From: an uncultured Lysobacteraceae bacterium | GTDB lineage: Bacteria > Pseudomonadota > Gammaproteobacteria > Xanthomonadales > Xanthomonadaceae | Direction: 5' to 3' | NCBI GenBank assembly: GCA_902825775.1 | Contig: CADECF010000006.1 | Coordinates: 93,759 to 157,758, forward strand | DNA length: 64,000 nucleotides | Part shown: one piece after another, positions 17,919 to 27,663 of the stretch | Numbering within the stretch: the stretch's first letter is position 1 | Layout: the number at the start of each line of letters is the position of its first letter | Notes under the pieces: generated by a model | What the model saw: the letters and a program-made list of their open reading frames with translations, nothing else | Database searches by the model: none | What the model was told of the DNA's origin: nothing | Program-made: the position numbers and the translations under genes

Positions 17919-18511
17919 AACTGGTACTGGCCAGCAGCAATCCCGGCAAGCTCGAGGAACTGCGCGACCTGCTCGCCGATACGGGCATCGAACTAGTCGC
18001 GCAAAGCGACCTGGGCGTCGACGATGCCGAAGAGACCGCGGCCACCTTCGTCGAGAACGCGCTGCTGAAGGCGCGCCATGCCGCCGCCGTCACCGGGCTG
18101 CCTGCGCTGGCCGACGATTCGGGCATCTGCGTCGACGCGCTCGGCGGCGCGCCCGGCCTGTACTCGGCGCGCTATTCGGGCGTGCACGGCGACGCACAAG
18201 CCAATATCGACAAATTGCTCGCGGCGTTGCGCGGCGAACCCGCCGAACGGCGCGGCGCGCATTTTTACGCGGTGATCGTCATGCTGCGCCATGCCGGCGA
18301 TCCGCAGCCGATCATCGCCGAAGGCGTCTGGCCCGGGTCGATCCTGGAAGAGCGGCGCGGCGATGGCGGCTTCGGCTACGACCCGGTGTTTTTCGACCCG
18401 GAACAAGGCCGCTCGGCGGCCGAACTGCCATCGGCGCTGAAAAACCGCATCAGCCATCGCGGCCGTGCGCTGGCCGCGCTGCGCGAAAAACTGCTTGCCG
18501 CTATCGCGTAG
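17915..18511 (+). CDS. rdgB: RdgB/HAM1 non-canonical purine NTP pyrophosphatase
   Basis: A 198-aa HAM1-family enzyme that cleaves dITP/XTP to the monophosphates and keeps deaminated purines out of nucleic acids. SNPGK lies at residues 8-12; FVENALLKARHAA, LADDSGI and the late FGYDPVF and SHRGRAL motifs are present. The GTG start is chosen because it yields VKLVLASSNPGK directly, with GGAG 9 nt upstream; an upstream ATG would lie inside the VOC gene. The rph-rdgB-hemW neighbourhood is usual in gammaproteobacteria. Confidence 0.95.
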   Translation: MKLVLASSNPGKLEELRDLLADTGIELVAQSDLGVDDAEETAATFVENALLKARHAAAVTGLPALADDSGICVDALGGAPGLYSARYSGVHGDAQANIDKLLAALRGEPAERRGAHFYAVIVMLRHAGDPQPIIAEGVWPGSILEERRGDGGFGYDPVFFDPEQGRSAAELPSALKNRISHRGRALAALREKLLAAIA

Positions 18512-18520
18512 GCCGCCGGC

Positions 18521-18817
18521 ATGTTCGTAGTCATCTGGCAATACCAAGTGCGCAAAGGCGCGGAGCCCGCGTTCGAGACCCTGTACGGCGGCGATGGCGC
18601 CTGGGTCGCGCTGTTCGCGGAGTATCCGGCGCATCTGGGCACCGAATTGCTGCGCGGCGAACGTCCGGATATTTATCTGACTATCGACCGCTGGTCGTCG
18701 GAAGACGACTACCTGGCTTTTCTAGTCGATGCGCAGCCGCGGTACCAACGCATCGACGAAGAAGGCGACGCACTGACCTTGAGCGAACACCGCATCGGTA
18801 CCTACCAGACATGTTGA
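18521..18817 (+). CDS. ABM-domain small protein
   Basis: A 98-aa protein starting MFVVIWQYQVRKGAEPAFET with YLTIDRWSSEDDYLAFL, the pattern of ABM/dimeric alpha-beta barrel proteins. The reaction is unknown. It sits between rdgB (9-nt gap) and hemW (7-nt overlap), so it is part of the rdgB-hemW transcript. Location next to a heme-chaperone gene makes a heme-related role conceivable, but nothing in the sequence proves this. Confidence 0.78.
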   Translation: MFVVIWQYQVRKGAEPAFETLYGGDGAWVALFAEYPAHLGTELLRGERPDIYLTIDRWSSEDDYLAFLVDAQPRYQRIDEEGDALTLSEHRIGTYQTC

Positions 18818-19968
18818 CCGCGACGCCGCCGCTGTCGCTGTACGTGCACCTGCCCTGGTGCGTACGCAAATGCCCTTACTGCGATTTCAATTCGCACGAA
18901 GGCCGCGGCGCGTTGCCGTTCGAGCCCTATGTCGATGCGCTGATCGCCGACCTCGACCACGACCTGCCCTTGGTCTGGGGCCGCACCGTGCAGACGGTGT
19001 TTTTCGGCGGCGGCACGCCGAGCCTGTTCCCGGCCGAAGCGGTGGATCGTTTCCTGCAGGCGGCTTCGTCGCGGCTGCGTTTCGCGCCCGGGTTGGAGAT
19101 CACGCTGGAGACCAATCCCGGCACCGCCGAACACGGCCGTTTCGAGCATTACCTGGCCGCAGGCGTCAATCGGCTCAGCTTCGGCATCCAGAGTTTCGAC
19201 GACGGTTGCCTGCAACGGCTGGGCCGCATCCACGGCAGCCGCGAAGCCGAAGCCGCGGTGAAACTGGCTCAGGATGCCGGCTTCGACAATTTCAATCTCG
19301 ATCTGATGTACGCGCTGCCGCAGCAGACGCTGGCGATGGCCGAACGCGACATCGAACGCGCGATCGCGCTGCAACCGACCCATATCAGCCATTACCAGCT
19401 GACCTTGGAACCCAACACGCTGTTCGCCGCCAAGCCGCCGGCCGGCATACCCGAGCACGACGACGCCTGGGACATGCAGGAACGCTGCCAGGCGATGCTG
19501 GCCGCCTCCGGTTATGGGCAGTACGAAGTGTCGGCTTATGCGCAGCCGAACCGGCAGTGCGCGCACAATCTCAATTATTGGCGCTTCGGCGATTACCTGG
19601 GCATCGGCGCCGGCGCGCACGGCAAACTGACCTTGGGCGCGGAGCAATCGATCCTGCGCCGCTGGAAGGTCAAGCATCCCGCCGAGTACTTGGCCAAGGC
19701 CGGGCGCGCGGAGGCGATCGGCGGCGATGAACGCATCGCGCTGGAGCGGCGGCCTTTCGATTACATGCTCAATGCGCTGCGGCTGAATGAAGGTTTTTCG
19801 TTGGCGAGTTTCGAAGCGGGCACCGGACTGGACCGCAGTGCGATCGGCGAGCGCCTGAATACGGCACGCGATCGCGGCTGGCTGTCGATCGATGGGGATC
19901 GCGTCGTGCCAACCGAGCTTGGGCGCCGATTCACGAACGATGTGATCGAACTCTTCCTGAGCGACTGA
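18811..19968 (+). CDS. hemW: Radical SAM family heme chaperone HemW
   Basis: A 385-aa HemW/HemN-like radical SAM protein. The iron-sulfur motif CVRKCPYC places cysteines at 17, 21 and 24, followed by GGGTPS (66-71) and a HemN_C domain. It lacks the extra N-terminal cysteine region of the true coproporphyrinogen dehydrogenase HemN, which fits the HemW heme-chaperone group. The start overlaps the preceding ABM stop. Confidence 0.93.
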   Translation: MLTATPPLSLYVHLPWCVRKCPYCDFNSHEGRGALPFEPYVDALIADLDHDLPLVWGRTVQTVFFGGGTPSLFPAEAVDRFLQAASSRLRFAPGLEITLETNPGTAEHGRFEHYLAAGVNRLSFGIQSFDDGCLQRLGRIHGSREAEAAVKLAQDAGFDNFNLDLMYALPQQTLAMAERDIERAIALQPTHISHYQLTLEPNTLFAAKPPAGIPEHDDAWDMQERCQAMLAASGYGQYEVSAYAQPNRQCAHNLNYWRFGDYLGIGAGAHGKLTLGAEQSILRRWKVKHPAEYLAKAGRAEAIGGDERIALERRPFDYMLNALRLNEGFSLASFEAGTGLDRSAIGERLNTARDRGWLSIDGDRVVPTELGRRFTNDVIELFLSD

Positions 19969-19974
19969 TCAAAC

Positions 19975-20130
19975 CCCCTCTCCCGCTTGCGGGAGGGCTG
20001 GAGAGAGGGCGCGCGAAGTCTCAGATCGCGTCAAACCCATGATCGTGTGAAATCGGACTTCGAACGTTTGACGCGATTTGCCATCGCGCGCGCCCTCACC
20101 CAACCCTCTCCCGCAAGCGGGAGAGGGCTA
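19975..20130. repeat. Palindromic repeats, family E (pair)
   Basis: Two related units, CCCCTCTCCCGCTTGCGGGA at 19976 and CCCTCTCCCGCAAGCGGGAG near 20103, face each other across ~100 nt that includes GGGCGCGCG and CGCGCGCCC. A similar facing pair is at 52.9-53.07 kb. No gene is supported between hemW and the CPXCG gene. Confidence 0.75.
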
Positions 20131-20169
20131 AAGCGAAGCGCTCGCGGTTTCACACACCGCCATCGCTCC

Positions 20170-20373
20170 ATGGTTCAGTCTCTCAAGATGCTCGACGCCC
20201 TCACCGTGCAATGTCCCTACTGCGGCGAACGTTTCGAGGCCCTGGTCGATGTCAGCGCCGGCGATGCCGCCTACATCGAGGATTGCCCGGTGTGCTGCCG
20301 ACCCATCGCGCTCCGCCTGCGGCTGGACGAGGAAGGCCAGCCGGCCGCTCTCGAAGCCTCGCGCGACGACTAG
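20170..20373 (+). CDS. CPXCG-motif cysteine-rich protein
   Basis: A 67-aa protein with a CPYCGE knuckle near the N-terminus and a second CPVCCRP knuckle, probably one zinc ribbon (PF14255). An acidic segment follows. The function is unknown; members are widespread single-domain proteins in gammaproteobacteria. The start could also be the ATG at 20188 (MLDALTVQCPYCG), which fits many relatives better. It is co-directional with hemW and the DUF1631 gene but separated from both. Confidence 0.85.
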   Translation: MVQSLKMLDALTVQCPYCGERFEALVDVSAGDAAYIEDCPVCCRPIALRLRLDEEGQPAALEASRDD

Positions 20374-20491
20374 CCGCCGCCGAGGCGCGCCGATGGCCGC
20401 CCGAGCGCCCGCAGGACGTTTCCCGCTTATATGGCGCTGGCGGCGCCGGCCATGCTATTTAACGGAATACGATTTTCGCGGGGGAGCGAAA

Positions 20492-22795
20492 ATGGGGCAG
20501 GCCATGGTGCATCCCAAAGACAGCCAGTCCGCGACCTTGGTCGGCAGCGATCTGCCGCCGCGTGTCCGCAGTGCGCTGGAGCAGTTGCTGTCGGTGATCT
20601 CCGAGGAGATCGTGCGCGGCCTGGGCAAGATGTTGAACGAGCTGGAGCAGCAGTTGTTCCAGCAGGCCAACCATGCCCGCAACGCCGCGGCCCAGGACGA
20701 CCAGTTCAACGCGCTTCGCAATTTGCGCCTGACCCGCGCCGATTTCATCCCGCTCTATCTGCACGGCCTGGAAGACACGCTGGCACGGCTGCGTGCGCCA
20801 AGGCCCGACACCGAGGCGGCCGCGACCGCCAAATCGAACAGCCAGCAATGGCAGTTGCTGGATCGCGATTCCGACGACGAAGAAATCATGCTGCGCGACC
20901 TGGCGGTCCGCTACGAATCGCGCGCCACGTTGACGCTGTACCTGCTCGGGCAACGCTTCGGCGTGATGGCCGGTGCGCCGGCCTTCGAAACCGATCGCCT
21001 GCCGGTCGGCCCGCGCGCCCTGCTGCGCATCGCCGAAGACACCGCCAACGCTCTGCACCACGACGGCGTGCTGCGGCTGCTGCTGTACCGGGCCTTCGAA
21101 CACCATGTGCTGGCCGGGTATCCGACCCTGGTCGAGCTGATGAACGAATCGCTCGCCAAGGCCGGCATCCTGCCCGGCCTGGAGTTCGTGCCGGCCCGCA
21201 TCCGACCCGCCTCGCAACCCGCCCGCAACGAAGCCGCCGAGACGGCCGCGGTCAAGCAGTCCAACTTTGCTGCGGCCGGTGGTGCAGCCGGTGCTGCGGC
21301 CACGGCTCCGGCCGGCGACGCCCCGCAAGCGCCGTACACCGGCTGGCTGGGTCAGGCGAACGCGCCGAGCGCGGCCGACGACGCCATGCAGTTCGCGCTG
21401 CTGCAGCAGTTGCTGTCCGGCCGCCGCGGCCTGATCGGCAAGCTGCAGGCCGGCAGCCAGGCCCCGGATGCCGAAGCGCTGGCCGCACCGGCCCTGGACG
21501 AGATGCTGGGCACCATCCAGCGCAACCCGCGCGGCGCGACCGCGCCGGAACGCAAGCGTTCGCTGCGCGACGTGCACCAGGCGGTGCTGGCGATGGCGCG
21601 GCAGCAACGCGGCACGGCCGCCACGCTGTCGCGCGACGACAACGACACGTTCGATCTGCTCGGCCTGCTCTACACCGAACTCGAGCGCGAAGTCCGCGAC
21701 GACACCTTGGCCCGCGAACTGCTCGACCGCCTGCAAGTGCCGCTGCTGCGCCTGGCGCTGCAAGACCGTGCGTTCTTCGTGCGCAGCGAGCATCCCGGGC
21801 GCATGTTCCTGAACACTGTCGCCGAGTCCGGCGCATCGTGGCTGGGCGAGGACGGCGTCGACCCGCATTTCGAGAACCAGCTGGCCCAGACCGTCGAGCG
21901 CGTGGTCAACGACTACCAGGGCGACGTGCAGGTTTTCGAGCAAGCCAACGCCGACCTGCAGCAGCAGTTGCAGGTCCAGGCGCGGCGCGCCGAAGTCAGC
22001 GAGCGCCGGCATGTGGAAGCCGCGCGCGGCAAGGAGAAGCTCGCGGTCGCCAAACAGCGCGCCGCCGTGGTGCTGGACGAACTGCTGAAAGACAAGCAGT
22101 TGCCGCGTTTCGTGCAAACCCTGCTGCGCCAGGCCTGGGCCGACGTGCTGACCCTGGTGCTGCTGCGCAACGGCGAATCTTCCGAATTGTGGCGCACGCA
22201 TCTGGACGCCACCCAGCGCATCATCGAGGTCACCTGCGCGAAGGATTCCACGCTGGACGCGGACCTCGCCTCGCAGATCGAACAATCGATGCTGCAGGTC
22301 GGCTATCACGCCAACGAAGCCACGGCGATGGCGCGCCAGCTCAGCCGCGCGCCGACCGAGAGCGACGATGCCGCCTCGCGCACCGAACTCACCGTCAAGC
22401 TCAAGTCGCATACGCGCCTGGGCGAGGACACGGCGGCCAAGAAAGTGGAAGTCAGGCCGCGCAACGGCGAAGAGCAATCCTGCTACGACTATTTGCGCTC
22501 GCTGCCGTTCGGGACCTGGATGGAATTCGTCAACAACCAGCAAGGCGACAAGACCCGCCGGCGCCTGTCTTGGTACAGCCCGATCACGGACAACGCGCTG
22601 TTCGTCAACAACCGCGGCCAGCGCGTGGCCGAGATGACCCTCGACCACCTGGCGCGGCTGATGGCGCAGCAGCAGTTGCGCGTGGTGACGGTGGAAAGCA
22701 GCCGCATGGTCGACCGCGCCTGGCAAGCCACGCTGTCCGTGCTGCGCAGCTTCGCCGGCCAGAGCGAACAACCGGTATGGACGGCGCCGACATGA
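20492..22795 (+). CDS. DUF1631 family protein
   Basis: A 767-aa cytoplasmic, mostly alpha-helical protein of the DUF1631 family of gammaproteobacteria. The N-terminus has long amphipathic helices (SEEIVRGLGKMLNELEQQLF). An Ala/Pro-rich low-complexity linker (about 235-290) divides it, and a C-terminal segment (SYLRSLPFGTWMEFV-like, WYSPITDNALFVNNRGQ) carries the most conserved residues; the latter pattern resembles a PilZ-like strand set in part. The start is set by GGGGGAG six nt upstream. It overlaps the following PilZ gene by ATGA, and the family is often tied to c-di-GMP genes, so a role in c-di-GMP signalling is inferred only. Confidence 0.82.
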   Translation: MGQAMVHPKDSQSATLVGSDLPPRVRSALEQLLSVISEEIVRGLGKMLNELEQQLFQQANHARNAAAQDDQFNALRNLRLTRADFIPLYLHGLEDTLARLRAPRPDTEAAATAKSNSQQWQLLDRDSDDEEIMLRDLAVRYESRATLTLYLLGQRFGVMAGAPAFETDRLPVGPRALLRIAEDTANALHHDGVLRLLLYRAFEHHVLAGYPTLVELMNESLAKAGILPGLEFVPARIRPASQPARNEAAETAAVKQSNFAAAGGAAGAAATAPAGDAPQAPYTGWLGQANAPSAADDAMQFALLQQLLSGRRGLIGKLQAGSQAPDAEALAAPALDEMLGTIQRNPRGATAPERKRSLRDVHQAVLAMARQQRGTAATLSRDDNDTFDLLGLLYTELEREVRDDTLARELLDRLQVPLLRLALQDRAFFVRSEHPGRMFLNTVAESGASWLGEDGVDPHFENQLAQTVERVVNDYQGDVQVFEQANADLQQQLQVQARRAEVSERRHVEAARGKEKLAVAKQRAAVVLDELLKDKQLPRFVQTLLRQAWADVLTLVLLRNGESSELWRTHLDATQRIIEVTCAKDSTLDADLASQIEQSMLQVGYHANEATAMARQLSRAPTESDDAASRTELTVKLKSHTRLGEDTAAKKVEVRPRNGEEQSCYDYLRSLPFGTWMEFVNNQQGDKTRRRLSWYSPITDNALFVNNRGQRVAEMTLDHLARLMAQQQLRVVTVESSRMVDRAWQATLSVLRSFAGQSEQPVWTAPT

Positions 22796-23157
22796 ACGAT
22801 CCCGCGACCACCCCCGAATTCCGCCGCGCGCGCCGGCGCAAGGCGATCGAACGCATCAACGTGGTCGATGCGATGACCGAAGTCACCATCGGCCAGCTCG
22901 GCAACCTGTCCGAGTCGGGCGTATTGCTGATCACCAGTACGCCGCTGCGCGAAGACGCGCTGTACCAATGGCGCTTCCTGCTGCCGCAACCCGGCGGCGG
23001 CGACGCCATGGTCGAATGCGGCGCGCAAGTGCTGTGGATGGACCGCGCCAGCGCCAACGGACAACTCTGGGCCGGCGCACGCTTCATCCTGCTGCCCAAA
23101 GCCGCGCACGAAGCGCTCAGCGCGTGGGTGGAAGCGCCCGGCGGCGAATACGAATAA
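22792..23157 (+). CDS. PilZ domain protein
   Basis: A 121-aa protein with an N-terminal basic stretch (RRARRRKAIERINVVDAMT) and the core NLSESGVLLIT, corresponding to the PilZ D/NxSxxG motif. The first RxxxR part is approximate. PilZ domains bind cyclic di-GMP and pass the signal to a partner. The ATGA overlap with DUF1631 suggests the two proteins work together. An alternative ATG 15 nt earlier is possible. Confidence 0.85.
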   Translation: MNDPATTPEFRRARRRKAIERINVVDAMTEVTIGQLGNLSESGVLLITSTPLREDALYQWRFLLPQPGGGDAMVECGAQVLWMDRASANGQLWAGARFILLPKAAHEALSAWVEAPGGEYE

Positions 23158-23255
23158 ACCGCGCCCGAGCGGCGCGGCGGGGCAGGACCGACGGCACCTG
23201 CGGCGCGGAGGCGTTTGCGGCAGAATCGGAGACCCCTCACCAGACACCGTCCGCG

Positions 23256-24614
<1,359 letters not shown>

Positions 24615-24619
24615 TTTTC

Positions 24620-24714
24620 GTGGGAGCGGCTTCAGCCGCGAGCTCTTTTCTCATTGCCTCCAGCACTCCGGATGGCGAACCGGAGCACGAGCTCACGACT
24701 GAAGCCGCTCCCAC
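24620..24714. repeat. Palindromic repeat, family A copy 4
   Basis: Left arm GTGGGAGCGGCTTCAGCCGC, right arm with a few changes (GACTGAAGCCGCTCCCAC), loop ~45 nt that contains its own short inverted repeat (CTCCGG / CCGGAG). Located after pepQ. Confidence 0.8.
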
Positions 24715-24785
24715 AACAGCCACTTGCCGAACGCCCAGCGTCGGCCTAGCCTCGGCGACGTCCCAACGCCGGTAGGAGGTCCGCC

Positions 24786-25433
24786 ATGCGCATCGCCCTC
24801 GTTTGCCTGGTCATGATCGCGGTCGCCGGGTGGTCGGCGCCGGCGAGCGCGCAAGAAAACACCGACAAACAGCGCGAACAACGCCAGGCGCTGCTCGAAA
24901 AGCACAAAGGCGACTTCGACTATCTTCTCGGCGACTGGGAATTCACGGCCACCAACAGCGAGTTCGGCGATATGCGCGGCTACTGGACCGCGGTCCGGCT
25001 GCCGGGCGGCCAGATCCTCGACGAATACCGCATCGTCGGCGACAAGGACGAGACCTATTACGTCACCACCACGATACGCGCTTACAACGCTGGGCTCGAT
25101 CGCTGGGAACTGATCGGTACCGAAGGCGGCAACGGCCTGCAGGATTTCGGCACCGCGCAGCGTCAGGGCGGAGAAGTGCGCATCGAACAACGCTTCGGCG
25201 TATCCGGACCCCGCCCGTCGCTCTGGAAGATCCGCTACCACAACATCCGGCCCGACGCTTTCTCGTGGACCGCCGACCGCTCGTTCGACGACGGCAAGAC
25301 CTGGACAAAAAACCACCAGCGCCTGGAGGCGCGTCGGATCGGTCCGGCGCGAACGATGCCCGCGCTTACGCCGCCGCCCGAAAAACGGCCGGATACGGAT
25401 AAACCAGGGACCGAAGCACCGACTAAGCCATGA
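24786..25433 (+). CDS. Secreted DUF1579-like protein
   Basis: A 215-aa protein with a clear Sec signal peptide (residues 1-22, cut at ASAQ). The mature part starts with DFDYLLGDWEFTATNSEFGD and continues GYWTAVRLPGGQILDEYRIV and DDGKTWTKNHQRLEAR, a pattern seen in DUF1579/calycin-like proteins. The tail is Pro/Lys-rich. The function is unknown; a beta-barrel ligand binder is inferred. A strong GGAGGT lies just upstream. Its stop overlaps the next gene's start (ATGA). Confidence 0.72.
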   Translation: MRIALVCLVMIAVAGWSAPASAQENTDKQREQRQALLEKHKGDFDYLLGDWEFTATNSEFGDMRGYWTAVRLPGGQILDEYRIVGDKDETYYVTTTIRAYNAGLDRWELIGTEGGNGLQDFGTAQRQGGEVRIEQRFGVSGPRPSLWKIRYHNIRPDAFSWTADRSFDDGKTWTKNHQRLEARRIGPARTMPALTPPPEKRPDTDKPGTEAPTKP

Positions 25434-25831
25434 GCCTGCCGACGATCGAAGGCATGGCGCCGCTGCTGCAGGTGTTCGACATGCCGGCGTCGCTGGCGTT
25501 CTACCGCGACATCCTCGGCTTCGAGCGGGTCGACGATTCCGGCGCGGGCGATGCCTCGGACTGGGTGTGGCTGCAACTGCAGGGCGTGCATCTGATGCTC
25601 AACACGGCGTATGAAGCCGACGCCCGACCGACGGCGCCCGATGCCGCGCGGATCGCGGCGCATCGCGACACCGGATTGTTCTTCAATTGCCGGGATGTGG
25701 ATGCGGCTTACGCGTACCTGCTCTCCAAGGGCTTGCGACCGGAGCCGCCGCAGATACAGTCCTACGGCATGAAACAGTTGTACCTGACCGATCCGGACGG
25801 CTACGTGCTGTGCTTCCAGTGTCCTGCCTGA
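25430..25831 (+). CDS. VOC superfamily protein
   Basis: A 133-aa VOC/bleomycin-resistance-type protein: PLLQVFDMPASLAFYRDILG at the first module, and QLYLTDPDGYVLCFQ at the closing strand. The first metal-ligand position appears not to be His, so catalysis is uncertain. It is coupled to the DUF1579-like gene by ATGA and is followed 13 nt later by the ankyrin gene, so the three probably form one operon. Confidence 0.83.
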   Translation: MSLPTIEGMAPLLQVFDMPASLAFYRDILGFERVDDSGAGDASDWVWLQLQGVHLMLNTAYEADARPTAPDAARIAAHRDTGLFFNCRDVDAAYAYLLSKGLRPEPPQIQSYGMKQLYLTDPDGYVLCFQCPA

Positions 25832-25844
25832 TCGGAACGCGGCC

Positions 25845-26720
25845 GTGACCGAACAAGCGGGAGCCCTCGACGCGCTGTTCCGCGGGGCGGTCGCCGCGAT
25901 CGACGCCGGCGATACGGCCGCGTTGTCGCAGCTGCTCGCCGCGCATCCCTCGTTGGCGACGGAACGGCTCGGCGCACCGGGAATTTGGTTGCGCGACGAG
26001 GTCGGCGACGCGTTGGAAGGTTATTTCCGACGGCCCTATCTGCTGTGGTTCGTCGCCGGCAATCCGGTGCGTCGCGAGCGTCTGCCCGCGAATATCGGGC
26101 AGCTCGCCGCGATCGTCGCGGAGCGCGCGCGCACCGCGCACGCCGACGATCCGCAGGAGCAATTGGACTACGCGCTCGGCCTGACCGTGACCGGGCGCGT
26201 CGCCCGCGAAAGCGGCGTACAGATCGCGCTGATCGATGCATTGATCGATGCAGGCGCCAGGCCCGGCAACGGCGTCGGCGCCTTGGGCGCTGCGAACCTG
26301 GAAGGCGCAGCGCATCTGCTCGCGCGCGGCGGCCAGCTCACCCTGGCCGGCGCGTTATGCCTGGATCGCGATGCCGACACCGAACGCATCGCGCGCATCG
26401 CAACGGACGACGACCGGCAGATAGCGCTGGTCGCCGCAGCGGTCAACGGCAACGCCCGAGCATTGACGGCCTTGATCGGGATGGGCATCGACATCGATGC
26501 CTACAGCATCGTCATCCATCCGCATGCGACTGCCTTGCATCAAGCCGTTGCCGCCGATTCGCTCGATGCGGTGAAGGTGCTGGTGGAAGCCGGCGCTCGC
26601 CTCGACGTCGCCGACAAGATCTACCGAGGCACGCCGCTGCAGTGGGCCGAGTACGGCGGGCACGCGCGGATCGCGGAGTATCTGCGCGCAGCCGCTCAAT
26701 CGGCAGACGACAATCCGTAG
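25845..26720 (+). CDS. Ankyrin repeat protein
   Basis: A 291-aa protein without a signal peptide. The C-terminal third holds at least two clear ankyrin repeats (TALHQAVAADSLDAVKVLVE, TPLQWAEYGGHARIAEYLRA), with weaker ones before (ALVAAAVNGNARALTALIGM). The N-terminal ~130 residues also read like degenerate repeats. It starts at GTG. A protein-binding role is expected; the partner is unknown. The last 25 nt overlap the 3' end of the convergent SEL1-like gene. Confidence 0.82.
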   Translation: MTEQAGALDALFRGAVAAIDAGDTAALSQLLAAHPSLATERLGAPGIWLRDEVGDALEGYFRRPYLLWFVAGNPVRRERLPANIGQLAAIVAERARTAHADDPQEQLDYALGLTVTGRVARESGVQIALIDALIDAGARPGNGVGALGAANLEGAAHLLARGGQLTLAGALCLDRDADTERIARIATDDDRQIALVAAAVNGNARALTALIGMGIDIDAYSIVIHPHATALHQAVAADSLDAVKVLVEAGARLDVADKIYRGTPLQWAEYGGHARIAEYLRAAAQSADDNP

Positions 26721-27640
26721 CGCGGGTCGTCGAACTGGATCGGCAGGAACGTATATCGTTTCGGATCGCGCTCGGTGGGCGTATACGGTTTGGAGTCGAA
26801 GCGGCCGATCATGCCGCGGAAATCTCCCATCTTGTTCGGCGTAGGCAGCGCTTCGATCAGGACGACGCTCTCGGCGCGCCCGCCCGCCGGCGCCGCGCGC
26901 AGCAGGAACAACCCCATCGACGGCACGTCCGGTGGCCGGAGCGTGTAGACATGGTTGCTCTTGCGCAGGAAGAATTCCGACCAGCGTTCGTCGGGTTCCC
27001 GCTGGTTTTTCAACTCTCGGTCCAACATGCGATCGAGCTGGGCGCCGCGCTTGCCGACGAATTCGCCGAACCATTGTGTGGCCAAGTCGCTGCGGGTGCG
27101 CTTGTCGAGGCGTTCGTAGCAGCGGGACAGCAAGTATGCGGAGTAAGCGTCCGAGCCTTTCCTGCCTCCGCTGTTTCGCTTTTTTTCCAGGGCTTTCTCT
27201 ACGGCCACCCAGGCTTGCGCCCATTCCATCGCCGCTTTGTCGTTGCCGGCCTTCAACTCGAGTTCGGCCAGCGACGCCAGCGCTATGTACGGGCAATGCT
27301 CGGATTCGACGCACTTCTCCAGCCAATAGCGGGCCGTGTCCACATTGAGTTCGACCGCACGCGATGGATGCGCCGGACCGTGCCGGTACAGCACACCCAA
27401 ATCGAATGCGGCCCTACCGTCGCCGGCCATAGCCAGCTTGACCGCCCGCTTGAGCGCTTCGGCGCGGACGGAAGGATCGGCGTCGGGCGAGAACAAGGCT
27501 TCGACCTCGGCGCCTTTCAGTTCGTGGTCTTGGCTTGCTGCAGCAGGAACCGCCGGCGCGACATCGGCTCCCGTGGCTTCGACCTTCGGTTGGACACAAA
27601 GCAGCGCTAGCGCAAACGCCGAGCAAGTCATCCATTTCAT
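26696..27640 (-). CDS. Secreted SEL1-like repeat protein
   Basis: A 314-aa protein with a signal peptide (MKWMTCSAFALALLC, processed near VEA). One region reads as a SEL1/TPR-like helical pair (AAFDLGVLYRHG, ARYWLEKCVESEHCPYIALA), and two Cys there may pair in the periplasm. The rest is unrecognised. The start at 27640 is preferred to one nine codons upstream because it gives the signal peptide. It is 23 nt downstream of the pepP stop on the same strand. Confidence 0.65.
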   Translation of the reverse strand: MKWMTCSAFALALLCVQPKVEATGADVAPAVPAAASQDHELKGAEVEALFSPDADPSVRAEALKRAVKLAMAGDGRAAFDLGVLYRHGPAHPSRAVELNVDTARYWLEKCVESEHCPYIALASLAELELKAGNDKAAMEWAQAWVAVEKALEKKRNSGGRKGSDAYSAYLLSRCYERLDKRTRSDLATQWFGEFVGKRGAQLDRMLDRELKNQREPDERWSEFFLRKSNHVYTLRPPDVPSMGLFLLRAAPAGGRAESVVLIEALPTPNKMGDFRGMIGRFDSKPYTPTERDPKRYTFLPIQFDDPRYGLSSAD

Positions 27641-27663
27641 CGACAGTCCCCTCCGCCCGCGCG

